Part shown: positions 45,285 to 57,250 of the stretch, piece by piece
Layout: every line of letters starts with the position of its first letter
Position numbering within the stretch: position 1 is the first letter of the stretch
Assembly (NCBI RefSeq): GCF_026914265.1
Contig: NC_069138.1
Coordinates: forward strand, 26,999,262-27,063,261
DNA from: Mya arenaria
Taxonomy: Eukaryota > Mollusca > Bivalvia > Myida > Myidae
Length of the DNA stretch: 64,000 bases
Direction: 5' to 3'
Program-made: the position numbers and the translations under genes
The notes under the pieces: model-generated
Seen by the model: only the letters and a program-made list of their open reading frames with translations
Database searches by the model: none
What the model was told of the DNA's origin: nothing

Positions 45285-46200
45285 TCATTATCTTCATAAA
45301 CGCCTGAATAATTATCTTTATAAACGCCTGAATCATTAACTCAATAAACACCTGTTTCATTATCTTCATAAACGCCAGAATCATTCATTAGCTTCATACA
45401 CGCCTTAATCATTCAATATCTTCATAAACGCCTGATTTATTATCTTCATAAACCCCTGAATCATTCATTACCTTCATAACGCCTGAATCATTCATTATTT
45501 TCATACATGCCTTATTCATTATCTTCATAAACGCCTGAATCATTCTCTATTTCCATACACGCCTTATTCATTATCTTCATAAACGCCTGAATCATTCTTA
45601 TTTTCATACACGCCTGAATTATTCATTATCTTCATACACGCCTTAATCATTCATTATCTTCATAAACACCTGAATCATTCTCTATTTCCATACACGCCTT
45701 ATTCATTATCTTCATAAACGCCTGAATCATTCATTATTTTCATACACGCCTTATTCATTATCTTCATAAACGCCTGAACCATTCTCTATTTCCATACACG
45801 CCTTATTCATTATCTTCATAAACGCCTGAATCATTCTTATTTTCATACACGCCTGAATTATTCATTATCTTCATACACGCCTTAATCATTCATTATCTTC
45901 ATAAACGCCTGATTCATTATCTTCATAAAGGCCTGATTCATTATCTTCATAAACGCCTGAATCATTCAATATCTTCATAAACGCCTGAATCATTCTTTAT
46001 TTTCATACATGCCTGATTCATTATCTTCATAACCGCCAGAATCATTCATTATCTTCATAAACACCTGAATCATTCTTTATTTTCATACATGCCTGATTCA
46101 TTATCTTCATAAACGCCTGAATCATTCATTATCTTCATACACGCCTGATAATTCATTATCTTAATAAACGTCTGAATCACTCGTTACCTTGATATACGTC
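45285..46200. repeat. ~24-bp and compound minisatellite
   Basis: Repeats of ATTATCTTCATAAACGCCTG alternating with ATTCATTATTTTCATACACGCC-type units, about 35 units, giving an irregular higher-order pattern of 'AAACGCCTGAATC' and 'ACACGCCTTATTC' blocks. Reading frames are broken throughout. Confidence 0.9.
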
Positions 46201-47640
46201 GGATGTACAGATATAATCAAAAAGTTAAAAAACAGCAAGGAGCTCCTTTGGGATGTTGGCGCAAATGGACTCATTGACACCGTTAGGATTATTTAATTTA
46301 CCCTTTTGACAATATCTATAAAACTCAATATACAATATCTTTTAATAGAAAAACATAATCGTGGTTGCAAGCAAAACTTCCCTGTTGCTGTTCTTGCATA
46401 GCGTGACTTTAAGTTCTTTTAACTTCCACTTGATATGGTCCTTGAAACTCCAATGTCTGCATCGCTTTTTATGTACTTTAATTCGTAACTTACAGCAGTT
46501 GCAATGATACATCATGAAGCCTATTAAGATTGAAACTACCCGTCGATGAAGGTTAACGTTGTTGCCACAGTGAATGCGCAAACTTGTTTATAAATTTTCG
46601 TCATGCTTCATTGTGAATGTCATTTGTAATGTATGTATCACTAGCGGTTTCAAGAAGTGGTTGTGGACTCGCACCCGCCCCCTACCTCCCCCACCCCTCT
46701 TAAATTGTCAAAGCTAACATTTAATGTGGATATATGTTAGAGAAATTATACATAGAATAAAAATGATGATGCAAAATTATTGGGGGGGGGGAGGGGTGTA
46801 GCAGACTCCACCTGACAGGTTTACGACCTATTTTGGGGGTCCCCGCGTAAGGGCTCCGCATGCCCAAGAGATGAATCCCTCTTATCCTCCCGTTCTGGAT
46901 CCACTCCTGTGTAAACATCGCTGTTGATGCATTGTCAATGGATATAATGAATCGGGAAGTTATACGTATATACATTTTCCTTATTTGCTATCACGCTGGA
47001 AAAACGAGCCGTAGTATTCACGAGCAGTTGAGAGTATTTAAAAAAAATCATTTAAATGTTTTTATCTAAAACCATGATGTGCACGTAATTCACGTTAATT
47101 AACCTTCCAATTCGCCGAGAATGACGTCGTAAGGTTGATGTTGATAAATTAAAGGAGTAGTCAAATTCACGAACGGACTGTCAAGAAACGTTTTCAACTT
47201 TCAGAACCTAATAACACAATTTACAGCAACAAAAGAAGATACAATTCCTTTTTAATGCCCACTATATGCCAAAGTATATGTGTGAAGATAATTCAAGCAT
47301 ATCTTTTAAAATGAACATTTTTCTTTTCGAATTTAAACGCCCCTGCTCCATAAAATTCATGTATACTTCGGCTCGATTCTCCATCGTGGCCATGTCATGC
47401 TTAGTTGCAGACAAATTTGTACCGGACTACCGATGCATTGTTTAAACAAGGCGAATTATAAATTACAAGATGCATCAGTTGCCTGTAAAGCAGATGATTT
47501 AGATAAGAAAGCCCTTTCTCTAACGTAGCATTCAATTTAAACTTATGATTATTTACATGAATGGTAAACCTCGTCTCCAATTTAATTATATAAGTGTATT
47601 CATGTTTTTCGGAGGCAAAGTAGTCTCGTAATATAAAATG
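46200..47640. other. Intergenic, no gene recognised
   Basis: Only short ORFs without motifs. A GC-rich patch at 46650-46860 (poly-C and poly-G tracts, CACTAGCGGTTTC) resembles the AGCGGATCC-type MITE family seen at 39660 and 50563. Confidence 0.4.
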
Positions 47641-47644
47641 TTGG

Positions 47645-48340
47645 TGTCGACTCGTTGAAATATATTGCCATCTTACACTGAAACCAACAATCATCCTCCA
47701 CGTATCCCATCGAAACAAAATAGGCTGTAAAATCCTAGATTGTGACTACAGGCCTCAAATAATGTGCTACTAAAGATACTTTAACACTGTTAACATTTCA
47801 TAGTTTTGCCCACTCAGTGAAATATATTATCATCTTACACTGACACCAATAATGATCTTCCACGTATCCCATTGAAACAATAAAAGTCGTAAAGTCGTAG
47901 ATTCTGTCTACATGACTCACATCATGTACTGCCATACAGTGCTTTTTACTAGAAATACTTTAACATTGTTAACATTTCATAGTTTTGTCCACTCAGTGAA
48001 ATATGTTATCATCATACACTGGCACCAACAATCCTCCTCCTCCACGTATCCCCTCGAAACAAAATAAGATTTTTTTTAAGTCCTACATTTTGTCTACAGG
48101 TCTCAAATAATGTGCTAGTATACAGTGCTAACCAGAAATACTTACAAACTGTTAACATTTCATAGTTTTGCCCACACAGTGAAATATATTAGCATCTTAC
48201 ACTGGCACCAACAATGATCATCCACGTATCCCATTGAAACAATACAAGTCGTAAAGTCGTACGTAGATTCTGTCTACAGGACTCGAATCATATGTTACCA
48301 TACATACAGTGCTAACTAGAAATCATTCAACACTGTTCCA
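47645..48340. repeat. ~160-185-bp tandem repeat, 4 copies
   Basis: Copies start near 47656, 47818, 47997 and 48180 at TGAAATAT(A/G)TT. Each contains CATCTTACACTG-CACCAA, CCACGTATCCCAT(T/C)GAAAC, GTCTACAGG and TGTTAACATTTCATAGTTTT. The unit length is in the range of classical satellite monomers, but only four copies are present. Confidence 0.9.
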
Positions 48341-48767
48341 ATCCATGTTTTTGAATTATCACAGAAAAAGAATTTGAGAAATGATTTGCCTTCTTTTCAG
48401 CGCTATTGAGCACCATTAATTTGACCAATCAAACAACTTTCATGATTGTATTGTAAATGATACTGGCCTACTTCCTCTTTGAAAACTAAATTGCTGAGTG
48501 AAATTTGTATGAAATCATTAATATATCTGGTTTCATATGAGCAAAAACTGCACGGCCCACAGAAATGGAATCGTACAATGATTATATATAATGACAAAGG
48601 AAATATCCCTTTTTGTATAATGTACGTATGTTTATTTTGCTGTGCATGGCTTGCCACTAAACAGGGTTCATATTTCAGCTTTTGACTACCATTAAGGCTT
48701 TTCGCTATCGTTTTCATTGTATAAATACTGTTACTTCATTCATGATTTGAAATTATCAATATTGAAT

Positions 48768-48989
48768 AGAAGAAGAAGAAGAAGAAGAAGAAGAAGAAGA
48801 AGAAGAAGAAGAAGAAGAAGAAGAAGAAGAAGAAGAAGGAGGAGGAGGAGGAGGAGGAGGAGGAGGAGGAGGAGGAGGAGGAGGAGAAGAAGAAGAAGAA
48901 GAAGAAGAAGAAGAAGAAGAAGAAGAAGAAGAAGAAGAAGAAGAAGAAGAAGAAGAAGAAGAAGAAGATGATGATGATGATGATGATGA
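48768..48989 (+). repeat. Compound (GAA)n(GGA)n(GAA)n(GAT)n microsatellite
   Basis: About 220 bp, purine-only on the plus strand apart from the final GAT tract. The poly-Arg and poly-Ser/Pro reading frames across it are trivial products of the repeat. Confidence 0.98.
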
Positions 48990-51465
48990 CTTAATCAAGT
49001 ATATGATATTATGGTATATAAGCCATACTAGTTAGTACTTATGACGTGTAGGGAACATAAGCACATTCTACGTATAAAACACTTATGAACAATACTGATT
49101 ATGCATATATACAAGCTGAAATGAATATTGTTGAAATAAAAACAACTTTTCGATTCCCTACTTATCTAAATTTGAGTATGTGGATATCTTATCTCAAATG
49201 CATTATATATAGAAAGCTATCGTATTTGCATTTTCAGATTTTAACAAATCAATAGCTTTAAACAAACTTATCAACAATATAGATAGATAGGTCAGGATAT
49301 GTTTTCCGGAGTTTTACACAGGTTTATCAGTTCAATAAAAAGATATGTCACAGTCACAGAAAAATATATCTATTGTTTTACTGTTTTAAAATTTAAGCCC
49401 GCTCTTACATAAAAAAATGCTTATGTTTGTGAATATGGTAAATTCGATCAGTAGAGCTTTAAATAAGTAGTATGCACACCTTATGGTTTCAATAGCCTTT
49501 TTATCTTTAGAAAATAATGTTCCATTCGAACCCCATTAAACCATGAAACTTTCGGTGAATATGTCTGCTTAAAGACAATATAACTTACTTAAATATATGT
49601 TGAATGGTTACAGCACGTATATATTTATTCACAGGAAATTTAAATTAGTTTCTGTTCGTTGGAGCTTATAAGTAACGCACTTATAACTCACTTATTGTTT
49701 GTATATATGTATGTTTTCAACAGAACTTACTTGAATATAGGCTGTAGACTTATAACACATAGAAAGTTATCCTCAGGAACAAAACGATTATTTTATAATT
49801 TTATAATCCCAAGCCTTTTATATAAATATTCGTTTTTCTTTCACTTTATACACGAACTGTCAAAATCCTGTCAGCCAACCTTAACAATATCCATAAATAA
49901 CTTTATGTTTGCACAAATGAATTTTAAATATAAAATATTTCTTTTCCATGTATTTGCTTAAGAGTGTTAATTCAAACTCATTCGAGTGTATATATATGTG
50001 TGTTCACATCGCAAAGCACAGTAACGTAATAGCGAAGAAAAAATCCCCTTTAAACCAGGAAGTTTTGATGCATGATTGTCAAACAGGTCAATGAGAAAAA
50101 AGATCTTGAGATACGTACTATGCTTTATCAGAAACTCATAATTATGTCGTTGAAAATTAAGAATATATTAAATTTCCGTATTTTACATGAGCGCAAGAAT
50201 AACTTGACACCATATATGATGAGGCAACTTTGATTTGTTAAAATGTTCGTAGTTAAATTAACAAAATATATAAGTGTCTTTAACATAAATGAATGATTTT
50301 TTTCAATAAGGTCAATAAAATAATGTATTTCATTATGTATTAAGTTTTTATTTCATATAACCAATGGTATACTTTAAGTAAGAAAGTGACTTAAGACTTA
50401 AGATGCTTCATGAATACTTGCCATGTAATACCTATGGATAGATAGTACGACAAGGTTGAGTCGAGTTTCATTATCACCGGGTTACAGATAAGTAAATAAA
50501 GGATAGGAACCGGAACAAAACAGCAACCTGTCATAACATTGAAGTGCATAACTAAACACGTTCCAGTAGCGGATCCAGGGGCGCACCCGGCAAGCGCTAC
50601 CCCTTAAATCGTCCAAGTTTACTCTTTATGTCAATATCGGTGAAACCGCCTTGCGGACATCTAAACCTATTAAAATTTCGGTTCTGAGGGATGGGCGAAT
50701 GGCAAAACGTTGTGGCCCTAAGTTACGCCCCCTCTTACGTTAACTCCTGGACTCGCCCCTGCGTTTGCAGTCTGAAGCGGTATCTAGCTAAGGATGGTGT
50801 GACTCTTCATAATGGAGGAAAACTCTCTTCCCTGATCAAACGGGTACGGTTGTATTCAAACATAAAACGTCTATATGAAAGTGTAGTATAAACCAAAGCC
50901 TTGCACGGCAGAGAACTTTGGAGCTGTTTATCTGATAAGCAGTTATACAGTTACGCCATTAAAGGAAGTAATCGTTTTTGCGAAATATCACTGAGATAAG
51001 CTAATTCGATAATAGTGCTGAAGAGTACCAGCTTTTGTATCTTTGTTTAACACTCCTTTTAATTTGTCAAACTTTCTATCGCCATACTCCAAAAGTGCAT
51101 TTTACAAAAACATGAGCGAGACTTTTAAGGTTTTCATTGTCAACAGACTATTGTCTTAAAAACCACAGCAGAATCACCGGTATTGTGCAGAATCCTCAGA
51201 TTCTGAGTGCAGTTCAAGACCTTTTAATATAGGTTTGTTTTCTAAACGTTAAAGGGTGGAGATGTCATGTAAAATGATTGGACGAATGTTTATCGATAAA
51301 CAATAAAAAACCCCACATCAATGACATCAATGAAAACAAATTTATTAACGCACTATAACAACGCCCCGTCGCTTTGTAGTTCTTTAGCAGCATGATACAA
51401 GGGCCATTTGGAATAGTGAAGCTCTGCGATGAAGGCCATGTGCATATTTTCCTTGGAACCCTTAT
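48990..51465. other. Intergenic, with one MITE copy
   Basis: No gene recognised. 50563-50765 is a ~200-bp MITE: CAGTAGCGGATCCAGGGGCG at the left, and AGTTACGCCCCCTCTTACGT then CTCCTGGACTCGCCCCTG at the right, as imperfect inverted ends. Confidence 0.5.
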
Positions 51466-53412
51466 CATGAAGTATCCGAAATGCGAGCTTCATACTATTT
51501 TGCGCAGCAAAAAATGAGGAAACACGATTGTCCGATAGTAAGCTCCTATCATGCGTAACAACGAGTGTATGAAATGCGAGCTTCACGCTATCATGCGTAA
51601 CATAGAGTGTATGAAATGCGAGCTTCATACTATCATGCGTAGCAATGAGTGTCCGAAATGCGAGCTTCATACTATCATGCGTAACTTCGAGTGTATGAAA
51701 TGCGAGCTTCATACTATCATGCGTAACATCGAGTGTATGAAATGCGAGCTTCATACTATCATGCGTAACATCGAGTGTATGAAATGCGAGCTTCATACTA
51801 TCATGCGTAACATCGAGTGTATGAAATGCGAGCTTCATACTATCATGCATAGCAACGAGTGTCCGAAATGCGAGCTTCATACTATCATGCGTAATATCGA
51901 GTGTATGAAATGCGAGCTTCATACTATCATGCGTAACATAGAGTGTATGAAATGCGAGCTTCATACAATCATGCGTAACAACGAGTATATGAAATGCGAG
52001 CTACATACTATCATGCGTAACATCGAGTGTATGAAATGCGAGCTTCATACTATCATGCGTAACAACGAGTGTATGAAATGCGAGCTTCATACAATCATGC
52101 GTAACAACGAGTGTATGAAAAAAGAGCTACATACTATCATGCGTAACAACGAGTGTATGAAATGCGAGCTTCATACTATCATGCGTAGCATCGAGTGTAT
52201 GAAATGCGAGTTTCATACTATCATGCGTAACAACGAGTGTATGAAATGCGAGCTTCATACTATCATGCGTAACAACGAGTGTATGAAATGCGAGCTTCAT
52301 ACTATCATGCGTAACAACGAGTGTATGAAATGCGAGCTTCATACTATCATGCGTAACATCGAGTGTATAAAATGCGAGCTTCATATTATCATGCGTAGCA
52401 ACGAGTGTCCGAAATGCGAGCTTCATACTGTCATGCGTAACAACGAGTGTCCGAAATGCGAGCTTCATGCCATCATGTGTAACATCGAGTGTATGAAATG
52501 CGAGCTTCATACTGTCATGCGTAACAACGAGTGTCCGAAATGCGAGCTTCATGCCATCATGTGTAACATCGAGTGTATGAAATGCGAGCTTCATACTATC
52601 ATGCGTAGCAACGAGTGTCCGAAATGCGAGCTTCATACTATCATGCATAACATCGAGTGTATGAAATGCGAGCTTCATACTGTCATGCGTAACATCGAGT
52701 GTATGAAATGCGAGCTTCATACTATCATGCGTAGCAACGAGTGTCCGAAATGCGAGCTCCATACTGGTATGCGTTACAACGAGTGTCCGAAGTGCTAGCT
52801 ACATACTGGTATACGTAACAACGAGTGTTCGAAGTGCGAGCCCCATACAAGTATGCGTAACGACGAGTTTCCGACATGTGAGTTCCATACGAGGATGCGT
52901 AACAACGAGTGTCCGAAGTGCGAGCACCATACACGTACGCGTAACAACGAGTGTCCGAAGTGCGAGCACCATACAAGTACGCGTAACAACGAGTGTCCGA
53001 AGTGCGAGTACCATACAAGTACGCGTAACAACGAGTGTTCGAAGTGTGAGCTCCATACAAGTATGTGGAACAACGAGTGTCCAAAGTGCGAGCTCCATAC
53101 AAGTGTGTGGAACAACGAGTGTTCGAAGTGCGAGCTCCATACAAGTATGCGTAACAACGAGTGTCCGAAGTGCGAGCTCCATACAAGTATGCGTAACAAC
53201 GAGTGTCCGAAGTGCGAGCTCCATACAAGTATGTGGAACAACGAGTGTCCGACATTCGAGCTCCAAACAAATATGTGGAACAACGAGTGTCCGACATGAC
53301 AGGCGAGCTCCAAACAAATATGTGGAACAACGAGTGTCCGACATGACAGGCGAGCTCCAAACAAATATGTGGAACAACGAGTGTCCGACATGACAGGCGA
53401 GCTCCAAACAAG
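51466..53412. repeat. 42-bp minisatellite array, ~44 units, open on both strands
   Basis: Core unit about ATGCGTAACATCGAGTGTATG + AAATGCGAGCTTCATACTATC. Because the period is 14 codons, the plus strand gives a 415-codon frame (51551-52798) of MRN(I/N)EC(M/P)KCELHTI and the minus strand gives SMKLAFHTLDVTHD repeats. From about 52790 a divergent subtype (TCCGAAGTGCGAGCTCCATA, GTATGCGTAACAACGAG) takes over, and the last copies grow to about 47 bp (extra GACATGACAGG). Variation falls freely at codon positions that change the residue. There is no signal peptide, splice context or non-repeat domain, so a tandem repeat is more likely than a gene. Confidence 0.93.
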
Positions 53413-55084
53413 TATGTATATAAGTTTATCTATCCATCTAAACTATCTTTCTATATTTTATAATTGAAGTTACGACATAAAACCTTTGTTGAAACTGTCC
53501 TCTTAATATTTTAGTGAGATTGTAAAACTGCGTTTGCTCTTGAACACTTACAACCATGGCAAGCGGTTTTACCCACTGTTCGAAGAAATTTTCAGTCATA
53601 CTTAATGTCGATGAACAGTTTAAATAGAACAGAGACTGTTGATTTCAGAAGTTGAATGTAATGGTGCTTGACTTTATGAAATTTGAAGTCAATAGACTCA
53701 AGAGGAGTGATCATTAAAACACTTGAAGCACAATACATATCCGAATAGTGAAAAATAGCGGTATCGACAGGTTTCGTTATCGGTACTCACGACTGACTCA
53801 TTCCGTTTGTCTCGTTTTAAGATAAATGAAGAGTCAGATGGACCATACATTCATTTCAAGATATAACTATTACGTATACAAAGAATTGCCACTCAATCTG
53901 ACTTACAAGAGAATGTATAGTTTTTGCTATACAGCGTCTAACTTAGATATAATATAAAGAAAATATACAATATACATGTATGCAATGTTAACCAACAAAA
54001 ACATATATTCCTCATCATATTCCGATATAATGGGTTTCAGTCTTAGACTGCATTAAGTTATTATTAATTGTGTATGATTTAGATCAATATATTGACAACG
54101 TTTACCAATCTAATACATCAATAATCAAGGAAAACGTCAGGAAATACATGTTTATAAATGTTAAAAGAATATAGTGAATGCGGATGTAAGATTTTTAATG
54201 ATAAGAGTAACACTTACAACGCCCTCTTGTCTATATGCAACGTCTTAAAGAGGATCGTTCACAGATTTTATGTTGGCAACGAGTTATTATACGAACTTTA
54301 AAGGGACCAGACACCATGATATACAGTATTTCCTCAAAACAAGCCTAGAAGTACCATTACGAGCTTGTATGAGGGCGATGATACACCATTTTACATTATT
54401 AAAAGAATATTCTGTCGCGGTCTCAGCTAAATATACCCGTTTAAAATTAGCACATAATGGTTTCCCAGTTTAGAGTGATTATATTTAGCATGTGAAAGTC
54501 ACGTGACGTATAAACAGACGCTATTTTAAATTTACTGGGATTTACGTGATAGACACCCACAGTAAATTTCGCATTGGGAAAAAATATGATACTTTTTGAC
54601 AATTTTCTTTTTATTCTTTCAATGTAACCCCTTTAATGAACAGACACCAAACACCTACTAATCGATTCTCTTTTTAACAGAATTTGGATAATTCACACCC
54701 CAAAAAAGAATTTGAGTACAAATCATTGTTGTTGCTTTAAAAATCAAGTAAATATTTTGCTCTAGAATTAGTTTTCTTTGAAATATTGACAAAATAGTTT
54801 TATCAACACATATAATGTATGAGAAAATACGTTCTCAAAAAGTATAATAACTTGCACGAGTTTTTATCATGTGATAAAGTGAGTTGAGATTGAGATTTGA
54901 CTCGAGTAATTTTGTGATATTGGAGCTTGGCGTAAAAATGTCAGCTTAACTTGTATACCTTATTCAAAGCACAAACGTAGAGTTTTTTCAATACATATGC
55001 ACTTATGGCATCGGATGTACAAAGAAGATTGTCATTTTATCGTGCCATTTTCGAAAAACAATCCCCAATATATACTGCTATTCC

Positions 55085-55099
55085 TATGTGTGTGTGTGC

Positions 55100-55130
<31 letters not shown>

Positions 55131-55133
55131 GGG
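55085..55133. repeat. (TG)n followed by G tract
   Basis: TGTGTGTGTGCGTGTGTGTG then about 17 G. Confidence 0.97.
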
Positions 55134-56269
55134 CAATATTAAGGCACCTGTCAACGTAGCTTCGCCTGTGTTCTGCGCACATTTTCTTAATGACCCACTT
55201 CGGGTCCGAACTGTTCAGTCACAAATTAGCATCGGTTATTAAATTCATGGTGAATGTGTTATATAGGTGATGTTAGTTTTGAGATTTCATTTACATTTTG
55301 TAAATACTTTATTTTACAAACCATATCTATCCATTTTCTGTAAAGTAATATTTTTTTTCTGAAAAAGAAATGGTCCCATTACCTTGTATGGTTTGGTCAT
55401 TCATAATTCTGACATCCTAATCATTACGCGCTTACCTAAAGTACAATAATTCCAGAACACACGTCGAACGCCTCTAAATAATTATACCGTTTCCTGAACT
55501 ACTTTGTACTAAAATGACACAGTTTTGCGAAATGTTTAAACTGCCCTTCCATAATTATTTACTATTAACCACTGCATTGTTAAACCTTCTTCTTCTAAGG
55601 CAGATTTCATTGACACCCCTGTGGATTGAAAGCATTTTAAATATAAATACGTGCGACAAATAACAAACAATGGATTATTAGCATTTATCTTAAATTATGA
55701 CATTGTTTACTTCATTGTATTTTTGTCTACTCTACCGTATTTAAGATCTTCGTATTTTTCTATTTGTTTGTAGTCTTATCATGTATTTTGCTTGTCATTT
55801 CATATTACGTCACTGTACCCTATATACTAAGATTGCCTTATAGTATATACTGCCAAGGAAACATGTGTCATACATGTAGGCTAAGTATAAAAGATATACG
55901 ATGTAGATTATCTTTATTGGTATATTTATGATGTTCTTTTTCTCATCATGTAATGGTTATAATCTTAAGATACTATTTTTAAAAAAATACTGTCAGATTA
56001 TTTAACTATAGATTTTAATTTACTGTGTAGACATCGTTAACATTATATTTATAGTCCAACGCACCCATGCAATAATTATTGTTGCCATTTTATTTTTTTT
56101 AATATTTGTGTAGACTTAATGAAAACTGTAGCGTGCTCACCGAATGCGTATTGGCCAATGTCGAGGGACTAAATAAGCTTGACCCCCCAGTATATTACGG
56201 ACCTAAATGTGTTTTTAGGTCCGTGGGTAAACGTTTGTCATTTGAATTCAAACACAACCTGTGTTTCTT

Positions 56270-56303
<34 letters not shown>

Positions 56304-56312
56304 GGGGGGGGG
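56270..56312. repeat. T tract followed by G tract
   Basis: About 34 T then 9 G. Confidence 0.97.
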
Positions 56313-57250
56313 TCACTTATAGAACGACTAAATTAGGCCTTTCAGATCAATGATATCCATACTGTCCCAGTCTCATTGAGATAGAATTTTGTGTATATGA
56401 TATCGTACATGCAGTTTTGTTATTAAGTGTGTTTTTCAAGTATTCCAAAAGCATTTTGGATTTGAAAAAGAAATTAATCACGAGTCGGTGATACCATGAT
56501 TGCATTGGTCAATTTAAATCAAAGAACAGTCCGGAAGTTGCGAGAGCGGGAGTTTTTGATTAAGAACATAATGGTAAGATGAATAACTCTCTTATTTTGA
56601 CTTATTGAATGTTGTAGGTCCAACTACATGATAAAGTATTTTTTATATTCAAACTTGATTGATGTTGTCATAGAAACCATGGTTAGTTTTTTATTCAAAT
56701 TACATCAATTTTCATGGTTTAACAAGAGCTATCACAGGAACTTGACAAATGATTCCTAAAAAATCTCGCTTAACAAACAGCCATAAGTATTAAGGCCTGT
56801 ATGGACAGATAGCCTTCAGTATCTAACATATTCTCACGATGACCTTGACCCACTGACATCAAAATCAATAGGTCTCATCTGCTAGTCAAGACCAACCTAC
56901 CTACCAAGTTTGAGGTCACTGGACCAAAGCGTTCTTTAAACTCAATCTTTTTTCTGTATTTCATCACTATTTCAGTATTCATATTTAATGTCCATTAAAA
57001 TTTAGTGATAGAAACAATTAAAGGTAAGCCTTCAAACCTAGCCCTGGTCCTATGTTGTTCCCTTTCCTTTTAGGGCGTGTCATTTATTCTTCTTGTATTC
57101 CAACTGTTACTCCAATCACATAACCAAACAAGTATATGCAAGAGTACACACAAACACAGCATTTTAGGACATGTATTTTCTGTTACACCAAACATGTACT
57201 TGCACAAATGCAAACAAACAAGGACAAAACAGATTAGATGATAAGTTTAG

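Larger units (their letters stand above)
53413..57250. other. Intergenic between 42-bp array and ZZZ3
   Basis: No gene recognised. Contents: an interspersed repeat near 54290-54560 (AAAGGGACCAGACACC), (TG)n-G17 at 55085-55133, poly-T/poly-G at 56270-56312, a repeat at 56110-56200 (TGTAGCGTGCTCACCGAATG) related to 60170-60250, and a molluscan interspersed repeat at about 56720-56960 (GACCTTGACCCACTGACATC, CTACCTACCAAGTTTGAGGT). A TTTATT near 57082 could be the minus-strand polyadenylation signal of ZZZ3. Confidence 0.5.

Noticed and set aside
48717-48998. Poly-Arg and poly-Ser/Pro ORFs
   Set aside because: Trivial translations of a trinucleotide repeat.
51466-53412. CRISPR-like array
   Set aside because: Units are directly tandem with no unique spacers, and the context is a eukaryotic genome.
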